Source of the DNA: Aminobacter aganoensis
GTDB lineage: Bacteria > Pseudomonadota > Alphaproteobacteria > Rhizobiales > Rhizobiaceae
Direction of reading: 5' to 3'
Length of the DNA: 64,000 nt
Assembly: GCF_014206975.1 (NCBI RefSeq)
Contig: NZ_JACHOU010000005.1
Location: forward strand, 237,579 to 301,578
Shown here: positions 41,564-50,531 of the stretch, in pieces
Position numbering within the stretch: position 1 is the first letter of the stretch
Layout: every line of letters begins with the position of its first letter
Position numbers and translations under genes: made by a program
Notes under the pieces: generated by a model
What the model was told of the DNA's origin: nothing
Database searches by the model: none
What the model saw: the letters and a program-made list of their open reading frames with translations, nothing else

Positions 41564-42477
41564 TGGCGCGCATCGGCGAGGCATCGGCACCGGTTGCGAC
41601 CAGCGATGCGCTTGCCCGCGGCAGGCTGCGCGCATCGCTGGTGCCTGACCTGCTGGTCGAGGCCCGCCGCATCGTCAACACGGTGATCGCCGGCTGGCAC
41701 GGCCGCAAGAAACGCGGCATCGGCGAGAATTTCTGGCAGTTCCGGCCCTATGTCCAGGGCGAGGCGATGGCCCGCATCGACTGGCGCCGCTCGGCCCGCG
41801 ACGACCACACCTATGTCCGCGACCGCGAATGGGAAGCTGCCCACACCGTCTGGCTGTGGGCCGACCTGTCGCCGTCGATGCTCTACAAGTCGAAATCCGC
41901 GACGGTGTCGAAGGAATCGCGCGCGCTGGTGCTGATCTTCGCGCTGGCCGAACTCCTGTCGCGCAGCGGCGAGCGCATCGCCTGGCCGGGACTGACCGAC
42001 CCGTTCAGCGCCCGCAACGGCGCCGAGCGGCTGGGCTCGCATCTGGCGCAGGCGATGTCGCCGCCGCCAAAGCCCGATCTGTCGGGCATCCGCCGCTTTT
42101 CCGACATCGTCATCGTCGGCGACTTCCTCGACCCGGTCGAAGAGACGATGGCCTGGCTCGACACGCTCGCCCGCCACGGTGCCCGCGCCCATCTGATCGA
42201 GGTCGCCGATCCGGCCGAGGAAAGCTTTCCGTATGCCGGACGGACCGAGTTCACCGATCCCGAAACGGGCGACAAGCTGACCGCCGGACGCGCCGAACAA
42301 CTGGCCGAAGATTATCGCAACCTCTATTCGGCGCGCCGCCACGAGCTTGCCTCCTGGTGCAAGCGGCTGGGCTGGAGCTACACGGTCAACCACACCGACC
42401 GGCTTGCCTCGGACGCGCTGGTGCATGTGCATCTGGCGCTGACCGCCGAAGGCCACGGACCGGGGGGCCGCCGATGA
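41563..42477 (+). CDS. DUF58 domain protein
   Basis: 304 residues. The DUF58 core appears as FWQFRPYVQGEAMARIDWRR followed by SARDDHTYVRD, then a vWA-like strand WLWADLSPSM with a DxSxS-type MIDAS (D, S, S present). MoxR-DUF58 pairs are widely conserved and thought to assemble envelope complexes. Start ATG overlaps the moxR stop by one base, the stop overlaps the next ATG by four. Confidence 0.93.
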   Translation: MARIGEASAPVATSDALARGRLRASLVPDLLVEARRIVNTVIAGWHGRKKRGIGENFWQFRPYVQGEAMARIDWRRSARDDHTYVRDREWEAAHTVWLWADLSPSMLYKSKSATVSKESRALVLIFALAELLSRSGERIAWPGLTDPFSARNGAERLGSHLAQAMSPPPKPDLSGIRRFSDIVIVGDFLDPVEETMAWLDTLARHGARAHLIEVADPAEESFPYAGRTEFTDPETGDKLTAGRAEQLAEDYRNLYSARRHELASWCKRLGWSYTVNHTDRLASDALVHVHLALTAEGHGPGGRR

Positions 42478-45299
42478 GCTGGCTGCCGCTGTCCTTCGGC
42501 GCGCCGGCGGTCCTGTGGGGCCTGCTGGCATTGCCCGTCATCTGGTGGCTGCTCAGGCTGACGCCGCCCAAGCCGCAGGCAGAGATATTCCCGCCGCTGA
42601 AGATCCTGGCTAAGGTGTTCAAGAAAGAAGAGACGCCGCACCAGAGCCCGTGGTGGCTGACGCTGCTCAGGCTGCTGATGGCAGCGCTTGTCGTTCTGGC
42701 GCTGGCCGAACCGATCTTCAACCCGCGCGAAAAGCTGCCGACGGGCGGTACGGCGCTGGCGCTGGTCGTCGACAATGGCTGGGCGAGCGCGCCGGACTGG
42801 AAGCGCCGCACGGCCACGGCCGAGCGGCTGATTGCCGATGCCGGTGCCGACGGCCAGCCCGTGGTGCTGGCCTTCACCGCCGAGAAGCCGAATGCCGAGA
42901 TCGGCCCCTTCGACGCCCAGGCGGCACTCGACCGGCTGCGCGCCGCCGAACCGCGGCCGGTGCCGACCGACAGGGGCCCGGTCTACGCCCGTGTCGCAAC
43001 GGTGCTGGCCACGCTGCCGGGCGCCAGCGTGGCCGTGCTCGACGACGGGCTGGCCAGTGCCGGCGACGAACAGGCGTTTTCCACCCTGTTCGGCCAGAGC
43101 CCGCCGAACGTACTGTGGGCGTCCCCGGAACGGCTCGACGCCAGGGGCCTGACATCGGCCGAGAACGAGATGGAAGGCTTCGCCCTGACCGCGATCCGCG
43201 CGCCCGGCGATCCGGCACCCGGTGCGGTGACCGCAGGCGCCTTCGACGACAAGGGCCGCCGTATCGCCGACGCCACACTGACCTTCGCCCCGGGCGAGAC
43301 GGTGGCCACCGGCACCATGACCGTGCCCTTCGAACTGCGCAACGATTTCGCCTCGATCGCCCTCGATGGCCAGGCCCAGGCCGGCGCGGTGCGGGTGCTC
43401 GACGACAGCTCCAAGCGCCGCCGCGTCGGACTGCTGTCGCAATCGGATGCAGACGATTCGCAACCGCTCCTGGCACCGCTCTATTACATCCGGCGCGCGC
43501 TCGAACCCTTTGCCGACCTCAGCGAGCCGGCGAGTTCGGACCTTGCCGAGGCGATCCCGCAGTTGATCGACCAGAAGCCGGCGATGATCGTCATGGCCGA
43601 CGTCGGCACCATTCCGCCGCAGGCGCGCGAAAGGCTGCTCAAGTGGCTGAACGACGGCGGCACGCTGGTGCGTTTCGCCGGCTCGCGGCTGGCGGCGGCT
43701 GGCAATGACGAAGAGCTCCTGCCGGTGCGGCTGCGGCTCGGCGAGCGTTCGCTCGGCGGTGCCCTGTCCTGGACGGCGCCACAGCCGGTCAGCGACTTCC
43801 CCGCCAGCGGACCGTTCGGCGACCTGGCCCCACCCAACGAGGTGACGGTGAGCCGGCAGGTGCTGGCCGAACCGACGCCCGACCTCGCGCAAAGCACCTG
43901 GGCCAACCTCGCCGACGGCACCCCGCTGGTGACCGGTGCCCGGCGCGGCAAGGGCACGCTGGTGCTGTTCCACATCGCGCCGCAAGCGACATGGTCGAAC
44001 CTGCCGATCTCCGGCAGCTTCGTCGAGATGCTGCGCCGCATCGTGCAGCTGTCGCGCAACCAGGGCACGGCCACCGCCGGCACCGAAGGCAAGCCGGCGT
44101 CGCTGGCACCCTTCCGGATGATCTCGGCGGAGGGCCGCATCGTGCCGCCGCCGCCGGATGCCCGCCCGCTGCTCGCCGGCGCGGGCACCCTGCCCGTGAC
44201 GCTCGAAAATCCGCCCGGCCTCTATGGCAGCGAAGAAGGCGTGCTTGCCCACAACCTGCTGAAGTCGGACAGCACGCTTTCGCCGCTGGTACGGCCTCAG
44301 CTCTCGGCACCGGTGACCGAAATACGCTACGCTTTCGACGAATCGCGCGATTTGAAAGGTCCGCTCGTGGCGGGAGCCCTGGCACTGATGGCGCTCGATA
44401 CGCTGGCCGTCCTGTGGATGGGCGGCATGTTCTCGCGCCGTGGCGCCCGGCGCGCACGCACGGCCGGAACCGCGGCTGCCGTGCTGCTTTGCCTCGGCGC
44501 GCTGCTTGCCCAGCCCGATCATGCCCGCGCCGATGACACCAAGCCCGGCGACCTCGAAGCCGTGGAAGCGATCTCGCGCACCCGCATCGCCTATGTCCTG
44601 ACCGGCCAAGCCTCGGTCGACGCGACCAGCCGGGCCGGCATCACCGGCCTGACCAAGTTCCTCGTCGAGAAGACCGCGCTGGAGCCGGGCGAACCAGCGG
44701 GCATCGACATCGCCAAGGACGAGCTTGCCTTCTACCCGCTGATCTATTGGCCGATCGACCCGGCGGCGGCGATGCCGAGCGAGGCAGCCATCGCCCGCGT
44801 CGACGCCTACATGAAACAGGGCGGCACGGTGCTTTTCGACACCCGCGACCAGTTTGCCAACGGCATCGGCGCCGATTCGGCGAGCCCCGCCACCGAACGA
44901 CTGCGCGACATCCTCGCCAATCTCAACGTGCCGCCGCTGGAGCCGGTGCCGGCCGACCACGTGCTGACCAAGGCGTTTTTCATCCTTCCCGAGTTTCCCG
45001 GCCGCTTCAACGGCAGCCCGCTCTGGGTCGAGGCATCGCTCGAAGCGTCGAACGCCGAAGGCCGCCCGGTGCGCACCGGCGACGGGGTGACCCCGATCAT
45101 GATCACCGCCAATGATTTCGCCGGCGCCTGGGCCGTCGACGAGAATGGCGAGCCGATGCTGCCGACTGTGCCGTCCGATCCGATGCAGCGCGTCTATGCG
45201 CTGCGCGCTGGCGTCAACATCATGATGTACATGCTGACCGGCAATTACAAATCCGACCAGGTGCACGTGCCGGTGCTGCTCGAACGGCTGGGGCAGTGA
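42474..45299 (+). CDS. BatA/DUF4159 membrane protein
   Basis: A 941-residue membrane protein. The N-terminus is the BatA-type anchor (GAPAVLWGLLALPVIWWLLR) with a second helix near residue 65, then a large periplasmic or cytosolic part, an internal pair of helices near residues 625-675 (LALMALDTLAVLWMGGMF and TAAAVLLCLGALL), and the DUF4159 domain at about 690-935 (IAKDELAFYPLIYWPIDP). Two functions usually encoded by separate genes are fused. It overlaps DUF58 by ATGA and is followed after one base by the next gene. Confidence 0.9.
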   Translation: MSWLPLSFGAPAVLWGLLALPVIWWLLRLTPPKPQAEIFPPLKILAKVFKKEETPHQSPWWLTLLRLLMAALVVLALAEPIFNPREKLPTGGTALALVVDNGWASAPDWKRRTATAERLIADAGADGQPVVLAFTAEKPNAEIGPFDAQAALDRLRAAEPRPVPTDRGPVYARVATVLATLPGASVAVLDDGLASAGDEQAFSTLFGQSPPNVLWASPERLDARGLTSAENEMEGFALTAIRAPGDPAPGAVTAGAFDDKGRRIADATLTFAPGETVATGTMTVPFELRNDFASIALDGQAQAGAVRVLDDSSKRRRVGLLSQSDADDSQPLLAPLYYIRRALEPFADLSEPASSDLAEAIPQLIDQKPAMIVMADVGTIPPQARERLLKWLNDGGTLVRFAGSRLAAAGNDEELLPVRLRLGERSLGGALSWTAPQPVSDFPASGPFGDLAPPNEVTVSRQVLAEPTPDLAQSTWANLADGTPLVTGARRGKGTLVLFHIAPQATWSNLPISGSFVEMLRRIVQLSRNQGTATAGTEGKPASLAPFRMISAEGRIVPPPPDARPLLAGAGTLPVTLENPPGLYGSEEGVLAHNLLKSDSTLSPLVRPQLSAPVTEIRYAFDESRDLKGPLVAGALALMALDTLAVLWMGGMFSRRGARRARTAGTAAAVLLCLGALLAQPDHARADDTKPGDLEAVEAISRTRIAYVLTGQASVDATSRAGITGLTKFLVEKTALEPGEPAGIDIAKDELAFYPLIYWPIDPAAAMPSEAAIARVDAYMKQGGTVLFDTRDQFANGIGADSASPATERLRDILANLNVPPLEPVPADHVLTKAFFILPEFPGRFNGSPLWVEASLEASNAEGRPVRTGDGVTPIMITANDFAGAWAVDENGEPMLPTVPSDPMQRVYALRAGVNIMMYMLTGNYKSDQVHVPVLLERLGQ

Positions 45300-45300
45300 C

Positions 45301-47382
45301 ATGAACTGGTCCGTCGCCTTCGAGCCCCTGTTGTCGTGGCCGATACTGGCCGCCCTGCTCGTACCGCTGGCGCTGCTGGCGCTTGTCGGACTGTGGTTCC
45401 GCCAGCGCGGCGGATGGCTGAGATTGCTTGCGCTCGGCGCACTCGGCCTGGCCCTGGCCAACCCGGTGATCCTCGACGAGGAGCGCGAACCGCTGAAGAG
45501 CGTGGTCGCGATCGTCGTCGACCGCAGCCAGAGCCAGGAAATCGGCGAGCGCGCGACCCAGACCAATGCTGCCGTCGAGGGCCTCAAGGAGCGCCTGGCG
45601 CGCTTCCGCCAGTTCGAGGTGCGCGTGGTCGAGGCCGGCCGCGCCGACGCCGCCGACGACCGCACCGAGACACGCCTGTTTGCGGCCCTCGAAAGCGCGT
45701 TCCGCGACGTGCCGCCCTCGCGCATCGGCGGCGCGGTGATGGTGACCGACGGCCAGGTGCACGACGTGCCAGGCGCGCCTGCGATCAGCGCTCCGCTGCA
45801 TGCGCTGATCACCGGCGAGGAGAACGAGCGCGACCGCCGCATCCGCTTCGAAAGCGCGCCGCGCTTCGGCATCGTCGGCAAGCCGCTCGACATGACCTAC
45901 CGAGTGATCGACACCGGCGGCGCGGCTGGCGCCGTCGATGTGCGCGTCTCCATCAACGGCGTGCAGGTTTCGGTGCAGCGCGCCTTTGTCGGCCAGGAAA
46001 TGCCGCTGCAGATCACCATCCCGAGCGCCGGCCGCAACATCGTCGAGCTGTCGATCGAGCGCGTCGATGGCGAGCTGACCGACACCAACAACCGCACCAT
46101 CGCCTTGGTCGATGGCATCCGCGAGAACCTGCGGGTGCTGCTGGTCTCGGGCGAACCGCATGCCGGCGAACGGACCTGGCGTAACCTGCTCAAGTCCGAC
46201 GCTTCCGTCGATCTCGTGCATTTCACCATCCTGCGGCCGCCGGAAAAGCAGGACGGCACGCCCATCAACGAACTGTCGCTGATTGCCTTCCCGACGCGCG
46301 AGCTGTTCGTCGAGCGCATCAACGACTTCGACCTGATCATCTTCGACCGCTACCAGCACCGCGACGTGCTGCCGATCCTCTATTACGATTACATCGCCGA
46401 ATATGTCGAAAAGGGCGGTGCGCTGCTGATCGCCGCCGGCCCCGAATATGCCGGCGACCAGTCGATCGCCAACACGCCGCTGATCTCGGCCCTGCCCGCC
46501 ATGCCCAATGGCGACGTCATTGAGAAGGCGTTCTACCCGCGCCTGACCGAACTCGGCCAGCGCCACCCCGTGACCCGCGGCCTCGAGGGCTCGGGCCAGG
46601 AGCCGCCACGCTGGAGCCGCTGGTTCCGCCAGATCGGCGTCGAGCAGCCCGACGGCGAGGTGGTGATGAAGGGTGCCGACGACCGGCCCCTGCTCCTGCT
46701 CGACCGCAAGGGCGAAGGCCGTGTCGGCATGTTCCTGTCCGACCAGGGCTGGCTGTGGGCGCGCGGCTATGAGGGCGGCGGCCCGCATGTCTCGCTCTAT
46801 CGCCGCATCGCGCATTGGCTGATGAAGGAGCCGGAGCTCGAAGAAGAGCGCCTGACCGCCGACGGACGCGGCATGGTGCTCGACATCCGGCGCCAGACCA
46901 TGCGCGACGAAGCAGGTTCGGCGCGTGTCATCACGCCCTCGGGCAAGACACTGGACGTGCCGTTGACCAAGAGCGATCCGGGCATATTCCTCGGCAGCGT
47001 CGAGACCAGCGAAATCGGCCTCTACCAGGTCGGCAATGGAGACCTGACCGCGCTTGCCCATGTCGGGCCGGTCAACGCGCCGGAATTCGCCGACGTCGTG
47101 TCGACCGAGAACGTGCTCAAGCCGGCGACCGATGCCACCGGCGGCGACGTGCGCCGGCTGGCGGCAACGGGCATTTCGGCCATTGCCGGCGGCATCTCCG
47201 TGCCGAACGTCGTGCCGGTGCGCGGCACCGCCGAAGCCTCGGGCCGCGACTGGCTCGGCTTCCGCACCACCGACGACAGCGTGCTCAAGTCGGTGTCGCG
47301 CGTGCCGCTGTTCGGCGGCTTCCTCGGCCTGGGCCTGCTGCTGCTGGCGCTCGGCTCGATGTGGTACCGCGAGGGACGATAG
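45301..47382 (+). CDS. large membrane protein with vWA and GATase-like region
   Basis: 693 residues. N-terminal helices (WPILAALLVPLALLALVGLW and LLALGALGLALANPVIL), then a vWA-like domain starting VVAIVVDRSQSQEIGE (DxSxS MIDAS), a glutamine-amidotransferase-like domain (EYVEKGGALLIAAGPEYAGD near residue 370) and a C-terminal helix (GGFLGLGLLLLALGSMWYRE). It completes the MoxR-DUF58-DUF4159 operon. The common idea for such operons is envelope maintenance; the Rhizobium version has been linked to exopolysaccharide and membrane phenotypes as far as I recall, which I cannot verify here. Confidence 0.9.
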   Translation: MNWSVAFEPLLSWPILAALLVPLALLALVGLWFRQRGGWLRLLALGALGLALANPVILDEEREPLKSVVAIVVDRSQSQEIGERATQTNAAVEGLKERLARFRQFEVRVVEAGRADAADDRTETRLFAALESAFRDVPPSRIGGAVMVTDGQVHDVPGAPAISAPLHALITGEENERDRRIRFESAPRFGIVGKPLDMTYRVIDTGGAAGAVDVRVSINGVQVSVQRAFVGQEMPLQITIPSAGRNIVELSIERVDGELTDTNNRTIALVDGIRENLRVLLVSGEPHAGERTWRNLLKSDASVDLVHFTILRPPEKQDGTPINELSLIAFPTRELFVERINDFDLIIFDRYQHRDVLPILYYDYIAEYVEKGGALLIAAGPEYAGDQSIANTPLISALPAMPNGDVIEKAFYPRLTELGQRHPVTRGLEGSGQEPPRWSRWFRQIGVEQPDGEVVMKGADDRPLLLLDRKGEGRVGMFLSDQGWLWARGYEGGGPHVSLYRRIAHWLMKEPELEEERLTADGRGMVLDIRRQTMRDEAGSARVITPSGKTLDVPLTKSDPGIFLGSVETSEIGLYQVGNGDLTALAHVGPVNAPEFADVVSTENVLKPATDATGGDVRRLAATGISAIAGGISVPNVVPVRGTAEASGRDWLGFRTTDDSVLKSVSRVPLFGGFLGLGLLLLALGSMWYREGR

Positions 47383-47396
47383 GCGGCGCCCGTTTC

Positions 47397-47702
47397 TCAC
47401 TCCTCCGGCTCGGTGGTGAACTGCAGCGGGTAGCCCTTGGCCTTCCCTGCCTCCGTCGCCCGCGTCGCCTTGGTCTCGGCGACGTCGCGGGTGAACACGG
47501 CGACCACGCACACGCCGCGCTGGTGGGCGGTGATCATCACCCGATGCGCCTGGTCTTCCGACATGTGGAACTCGCCCTTGAGCACGGTGACGACGAAGTC
47601 GCGCGGGGTGAAATCGTCGTTGAGCAGGATGACCTTGTGCAGCTTCGGCCGCTCGGTCTTGAGGCGGGTCTTGGTGCGTGGCGCGGCTGTGGTTTCGGGC
47701 AT
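47397..47702 (-). CDS. clpS: ATP-dependent Clp protease adaptor ClpS
   Basis: 101 residues. ClpS delivers N-end-rule substrates to ClpAP. The N-degron-binding residues are in ILLNDDFTPRDFVVTVL (N-D-D near residue 28) and the MITAHQRGVCVVAVFTRDVAE helix. Alphaproteobacteria often have two ClpS paralogues, and this is the shorter one without the extra acidic tail. It is convergent with the MoxR operon. Confidence 0.94.
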   Translation of the reverse strand: MPETTAAPRTKTRLKTERPKLHKVILLNDDFTPRDFVVTVLKGEFHMSEDQAHRVMITAHQRGVCVVAVFTRDVAETKATRATEAGKAKGYPLQFTTEPEE

Positions 47703-47903
47703 GGCAAGGGGGCCTCATGCGCGGGCGTCCAGTATGGGATCGATCGCCCGGTTCCGCAACGCCGTGGACAGGTGCGAGCGGAACCATCGCGTGCCCCGGC
47801 CATTGAGAGGCAGGCCGGCGCCTTGCGAAAAGTGGGCGACAGATGTCGGAATCGGCGCCGGCCGTTCGTCCTGTGGACGTCGCAAACCAACGAGGAGACT
47901 GAA

Positions 47904-48257
47904 ATGTCCTATGTCGATGGATTCCTGCTCGCCGTTCCGAAGAAGAACATCGAGGCCTACAAGGCCCTCGCCGGGAACGCCGGCAAGGTGTGGATGGATC
48001 ATGGCGCAACCGCTTACGTCGAATGCCTGGCCGACGACGTGCCCTATGGCGAGGTGACATCCTTCCCGCGCGCGGTTCAGACCACCGAAGACGAGACGGT
48101 CGTCTTTGCATGGATCGTCTACCGCTCGCGCGAGCAGCGCGACGAGATCAACAAGAAGGTGATGGAAGACCCGCGCATGAAGAGCGAGCCGGAGTCCTGG
48201 CCGTTCGACGGCAAGCGCATGATCTATGGCGGCTTCAAGCCGTTCCTTGAGATGTGA
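47904..48257 (+). CDS. DUF1428 family protein
   Basis: 117 residues, alpha/beta barrel dimer related to dye-decolourising or ABM-type folds: MSYVDGFLLAVPKKNIEAYK, KKVMEDPRMKSE and GGFKPFLEM. The family is common in proteobacteria and its role is unknown. The ATG at 47904 follows a strong GAGGAG (47891-47896). A large hairpin follows the stop. Confidence 0.9.
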   Translation: MSYVDGFLLAVPKKNIEAYKALAGNAGKVWMDHGATAYVECLADDVPYGEVTSFPRAVQTTEDETVVFAWIVYRSREQRDEINKKVMEDPRMKSEPESWPFDGKRMIYGGFKPFLEM

Positions 48258-48272
48258 TCGCCTTGACGAGGA

Positions 48273-48307
48273 CGGGGCGATTGCAGGGCAAAGCTGCAAT
48301 CGCCCCG
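48273..48307 (+). repeat. 14-bp perfect inverted repeat after the DUF1428 gene
   Basis: CGGGGCGATTGCAG (48273-48286), loop of seven, CTGCAATCGCCCCG (48294-48307). The stem is perfect but no T tract follows, so it may stop transcription only with other factors or protect the 3' end of the mRNA. Confidence 0.75.
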
Positions 48308-48419
48308 TTGACCGCGACAACTCTTCCGTGAATAAGGATGCAACCCGTTTATGGTGCATTGATCATATATTTCACGTATAAGTCGCAAACGGGTGCGGCC
48401 TTGAGACGGAACCACCCTG

Positions 48420-49370
48420 ATGCAGCGTCTGTCGACCAATGACGTCCCGCCGCGCGACCGCCTGGCCTATCTGCACGATTTTGTCGCCCGACATGTCGCC
48501 GGCCTGCGCTTCCGGCCTGCCGACGCCGACAGCTTCGACTTCGACCTGTCCGCCTATTTCCTCGACCACGAAACGACGGTTGGCACCGCCTGCTATTCGG
48601 CCGTGCTCGGCGAGCGCCCAAGGGACCTGATGGCCGACGGCCGCCAGGACTATCTCATGACCATCCACACCACCGATTATGAGGTGGCCATCGCCGGCAA
48701 GGCCCCCCTGTCGATCAGGGCCGGCGACATCACTTTGGTCAACGAAGCCACCGCGATGGCTTTCGCCCTGCCCAACACGCTGCTCAAGGTCGTGTCGCTG
48801 AACGAGGCCCGACTTGCGGCGATCGCGCCACGTGTCCGCATGCAGCCGTTCCACCACATTCCGGCACAAGCCGTGGGAGCCTCGCTGCTGACCGGCTATG
48901 CCGACCTGCTGCGCGCCGCAGCACCGGACGGAGTGGCAGGCCGAACGCTTGCCGGCAACCATCTCTACGATCTCGCGGCCCTCGTCGTGCAAGGCGCGAC
49001 CGACGCCGCCGCCGAACCGGTGCGCACCAGCCTGGGGGCTGCGCGGCTGGAACTTGTCAAGGCCGAGGTGCTGCGCCATTTGACCGATCCGGAACTGACC
49101 GTCACGGCCATAGCCCGGAGCCAGGGCGTCACCCCGCGCTATATCCAACGGCTGTTCGAGCAGGACGGCTCGACCTTCTCCGAATTCCTGCGCGATGCCC
49201 GGCTCGACCTCGCCGTCCGGTCGCTCGACAAAGGCGGTACGGAGGCCATCTCGGCCATTGCCTTCGACGCCGGCTTCGGCGACCTGTCCTATTTCAACCG
49301 CGTCTTCCGGCAGCGCTTCGGCACGACACCGAAGGAGATCAAGGCCGCAGCCCTGCGCCGCCGCCAGTAG
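48420..49370 (+). CDS. AraC-family transcriptional regulator
   Basis: 316 residues. The C-terminal double HTH is at about 215-310 (ELTVTAIARSQGVTPRYIQRL and EAISAIAFDAGFGDLSYFNR, then RVFRQRFGTTPKEIK). The N-terminal part is an AraC-binding-like (cupin) ligand domain. The ligand and targets are unknown; no divergent operon is adjacent. Confidence 0.93.
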   Translation: MQRLSTNDVPPRDRLAYLHDFVARHVAGLRFRPADADSFDFDLSAYFLDHETTVGTACYSAVLGERPRDLMADGRQDYLMTIHTTDYEVAIAGKAPLSIRAGDITLVNEATAMAFALPNTLLKVVSLNEARLAAIAPRVRMQPFHHIPAQAVGASLLTGYADLLRAAAPDGVAGRTLAGNHLYDLAALVVQGATDAAAEPVRTSLGAARLELVKAEVLRHLTDPELTVTAIARSQGVTPRYIQRLFEQDGSTFSEFLRDARLDLAVRSLDKGGTEAISAIAFDAGFGDLSYFNRVFRQRFGTTPKEIKAAALRRRQ

Positions 49371-49604
49371 TTCGGCCTTCACCGATTCGCCTCAGTCCGC
49401 ATCTGTTCGTCCCCGGCCAAGACCGCGCCATCCGCGCCGTCGTAGAGCAGTGCCGTGGCGGACCAATGCATCCGACGGGCGGGGGCGCTCTTCGAACGCA
49501 TGCGTGGCCGGCCAGCGCCGGACCGCCGACTGGGCAGAGTCGGCGGTCCGCGCATGGGCCGTCTCCACGACGTTCGCGCCATCTCCAGCGAAATCGAGAG
49601 ATCC

Positions 49605-49964
49605 ATGAAAACAGCGATTGCATTGATGTTGTGCGGCATGCTCGCCGCGTGCAGCCAGACGACTTCGACGACCAGCACGACGAAGACGGCCGGGGCGCCC
49701 AAGGCGGCGGCCCAGGTCGCACCCAAGGGCAAGGCCGGCAAGATGACGGCCGAACAGCGCTGCGCCGAAGCGATGCGCAAGGCGACCCAGGCCCAGACCA
49801 ACGCCGCCATGCTCGGCGGGGCGCTGTCGATGGTCGGCGGCTTCGGCGGCCTTGGCCGCGGCGGCGCCATCGCCGCGCAGGCGGCCTCGGTCGGCGGCTC
49901 GCTGATGCAGGCCAAGGCGCAGGACGATGCCGGCAAGGCAATGGACGCGGAGTGCATGGGATGA
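49605..49964 (+). CDS. putative lipoprotein
   Basis: 119 residues. The signal peptide MKTAIALMLCGMLAAC has the lipobox LAAC (Cys16), then a Ser/Thr-rich linker, a Gly/Ala-rich region (MLGGALSMVGGFGGLGRGGA) and no recognisable domain. It overlaps the next gene by four bases (ATGA), so both exported proteins are co-translated. Confidence 0.7.
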   Translation: MKTAIALMLCGMLAACSQTTSTTSTTKTAGAPKAAAQVAPKGKAGKMTAEQRCAEAMRKATQAQTNAAMLGGALSMVGGFGGLGRGGAIAAQAASVGGSLMQAKAQDDAGKAMDAECMG

Positions 49965-50473
49965 AGCCGATGATCGCACGCCATCTTGCGGCCGGCCTGC
50001 TGGCCGCGAGCCTCGCGCTTGGCGCCCTCGTCTCGCCAGCCAATGCGCTGACCGACGACGAGGCCGGCGAAGTGACCCGGCTGTTGAACGAGCTCTACCC
50101 GAGCGCGGGCAGCTTTGCCTTCGACGAGGAGGAGGCCGACGCGTCGTACGACCGCGACCAGGATCAGGATCGCCTCATCGAAAAGGCGGGTTTCGACCGC
50201 GACAGCTGGCGCCGGGTTCTCGGCGAGACCTTCCGCGGCTATCTCGCGCTGATGCCCGATGACGCCTTCACCGGCCGCTTCAAGCAGATGACCGACAGGC
50301 TCAAGGCCAACACGACGCTGACGCCAGAGCAAAAACAGGAAATGCAGGCGATGGTCGACGAGCAATGGGCCGAGATCGCCACGCTGCGCGAGGAAGGCAA
50401 GGAATTCGCCGACACCGTGCGGCGGTACGCCGACCTGCTGCATGTCGTGATGGGCGAAGACGCGGGCAACTGA
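49961..50473 (+). CDS. putative secreted protein
   Basis: 170 residues with a signal peptide (MIARHLAAGLLAASLALGAL..ANA) and an acidic, helical mature part (TDDEAGEVTRLLNELYPSAG, DEEEADASYDRDQDQDRLIE). I recognise no domain. It is coupled to the lipoprotein before it. Confidence 0.7.
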   Translation: MKPMIARHLAAGLLAASLALGALVSPANALTDDEAGEVTRLLNELYPSAGSFAFDEEEADASYDRDQDQDRLIEKAGFDRDSWRRVLGETFRGYLALMPDDAFTGRFKQMTDRLKANTTLTPEQKQEMQAMVDEQWAEIATLREEGKEFADTVRRYADLLHVVMGEDAGN

Positions 50474-50531
50474 ACGGTCGCGTTCCTGGCGGACGCCGCC
50501 ATCTCACACCGGGGCTGGGGCGACTGGAGCC

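Noticed and set aside
42378..45893. A 1171-codon open frame on the minus strand opposite the DUF4159 and next gene
   Set aside because: It is a shadow of a GC-rich gene; composition is unlike a real protein and the plus-strand gene has clear membrane helices.
45220..48111. A 963-codon minus-strand frame over the fourth MoxR-operon gene and clpS
   Set aside because: It reads through clpS, DUF1428 and the large membrane protein gene in a non-coding frame.
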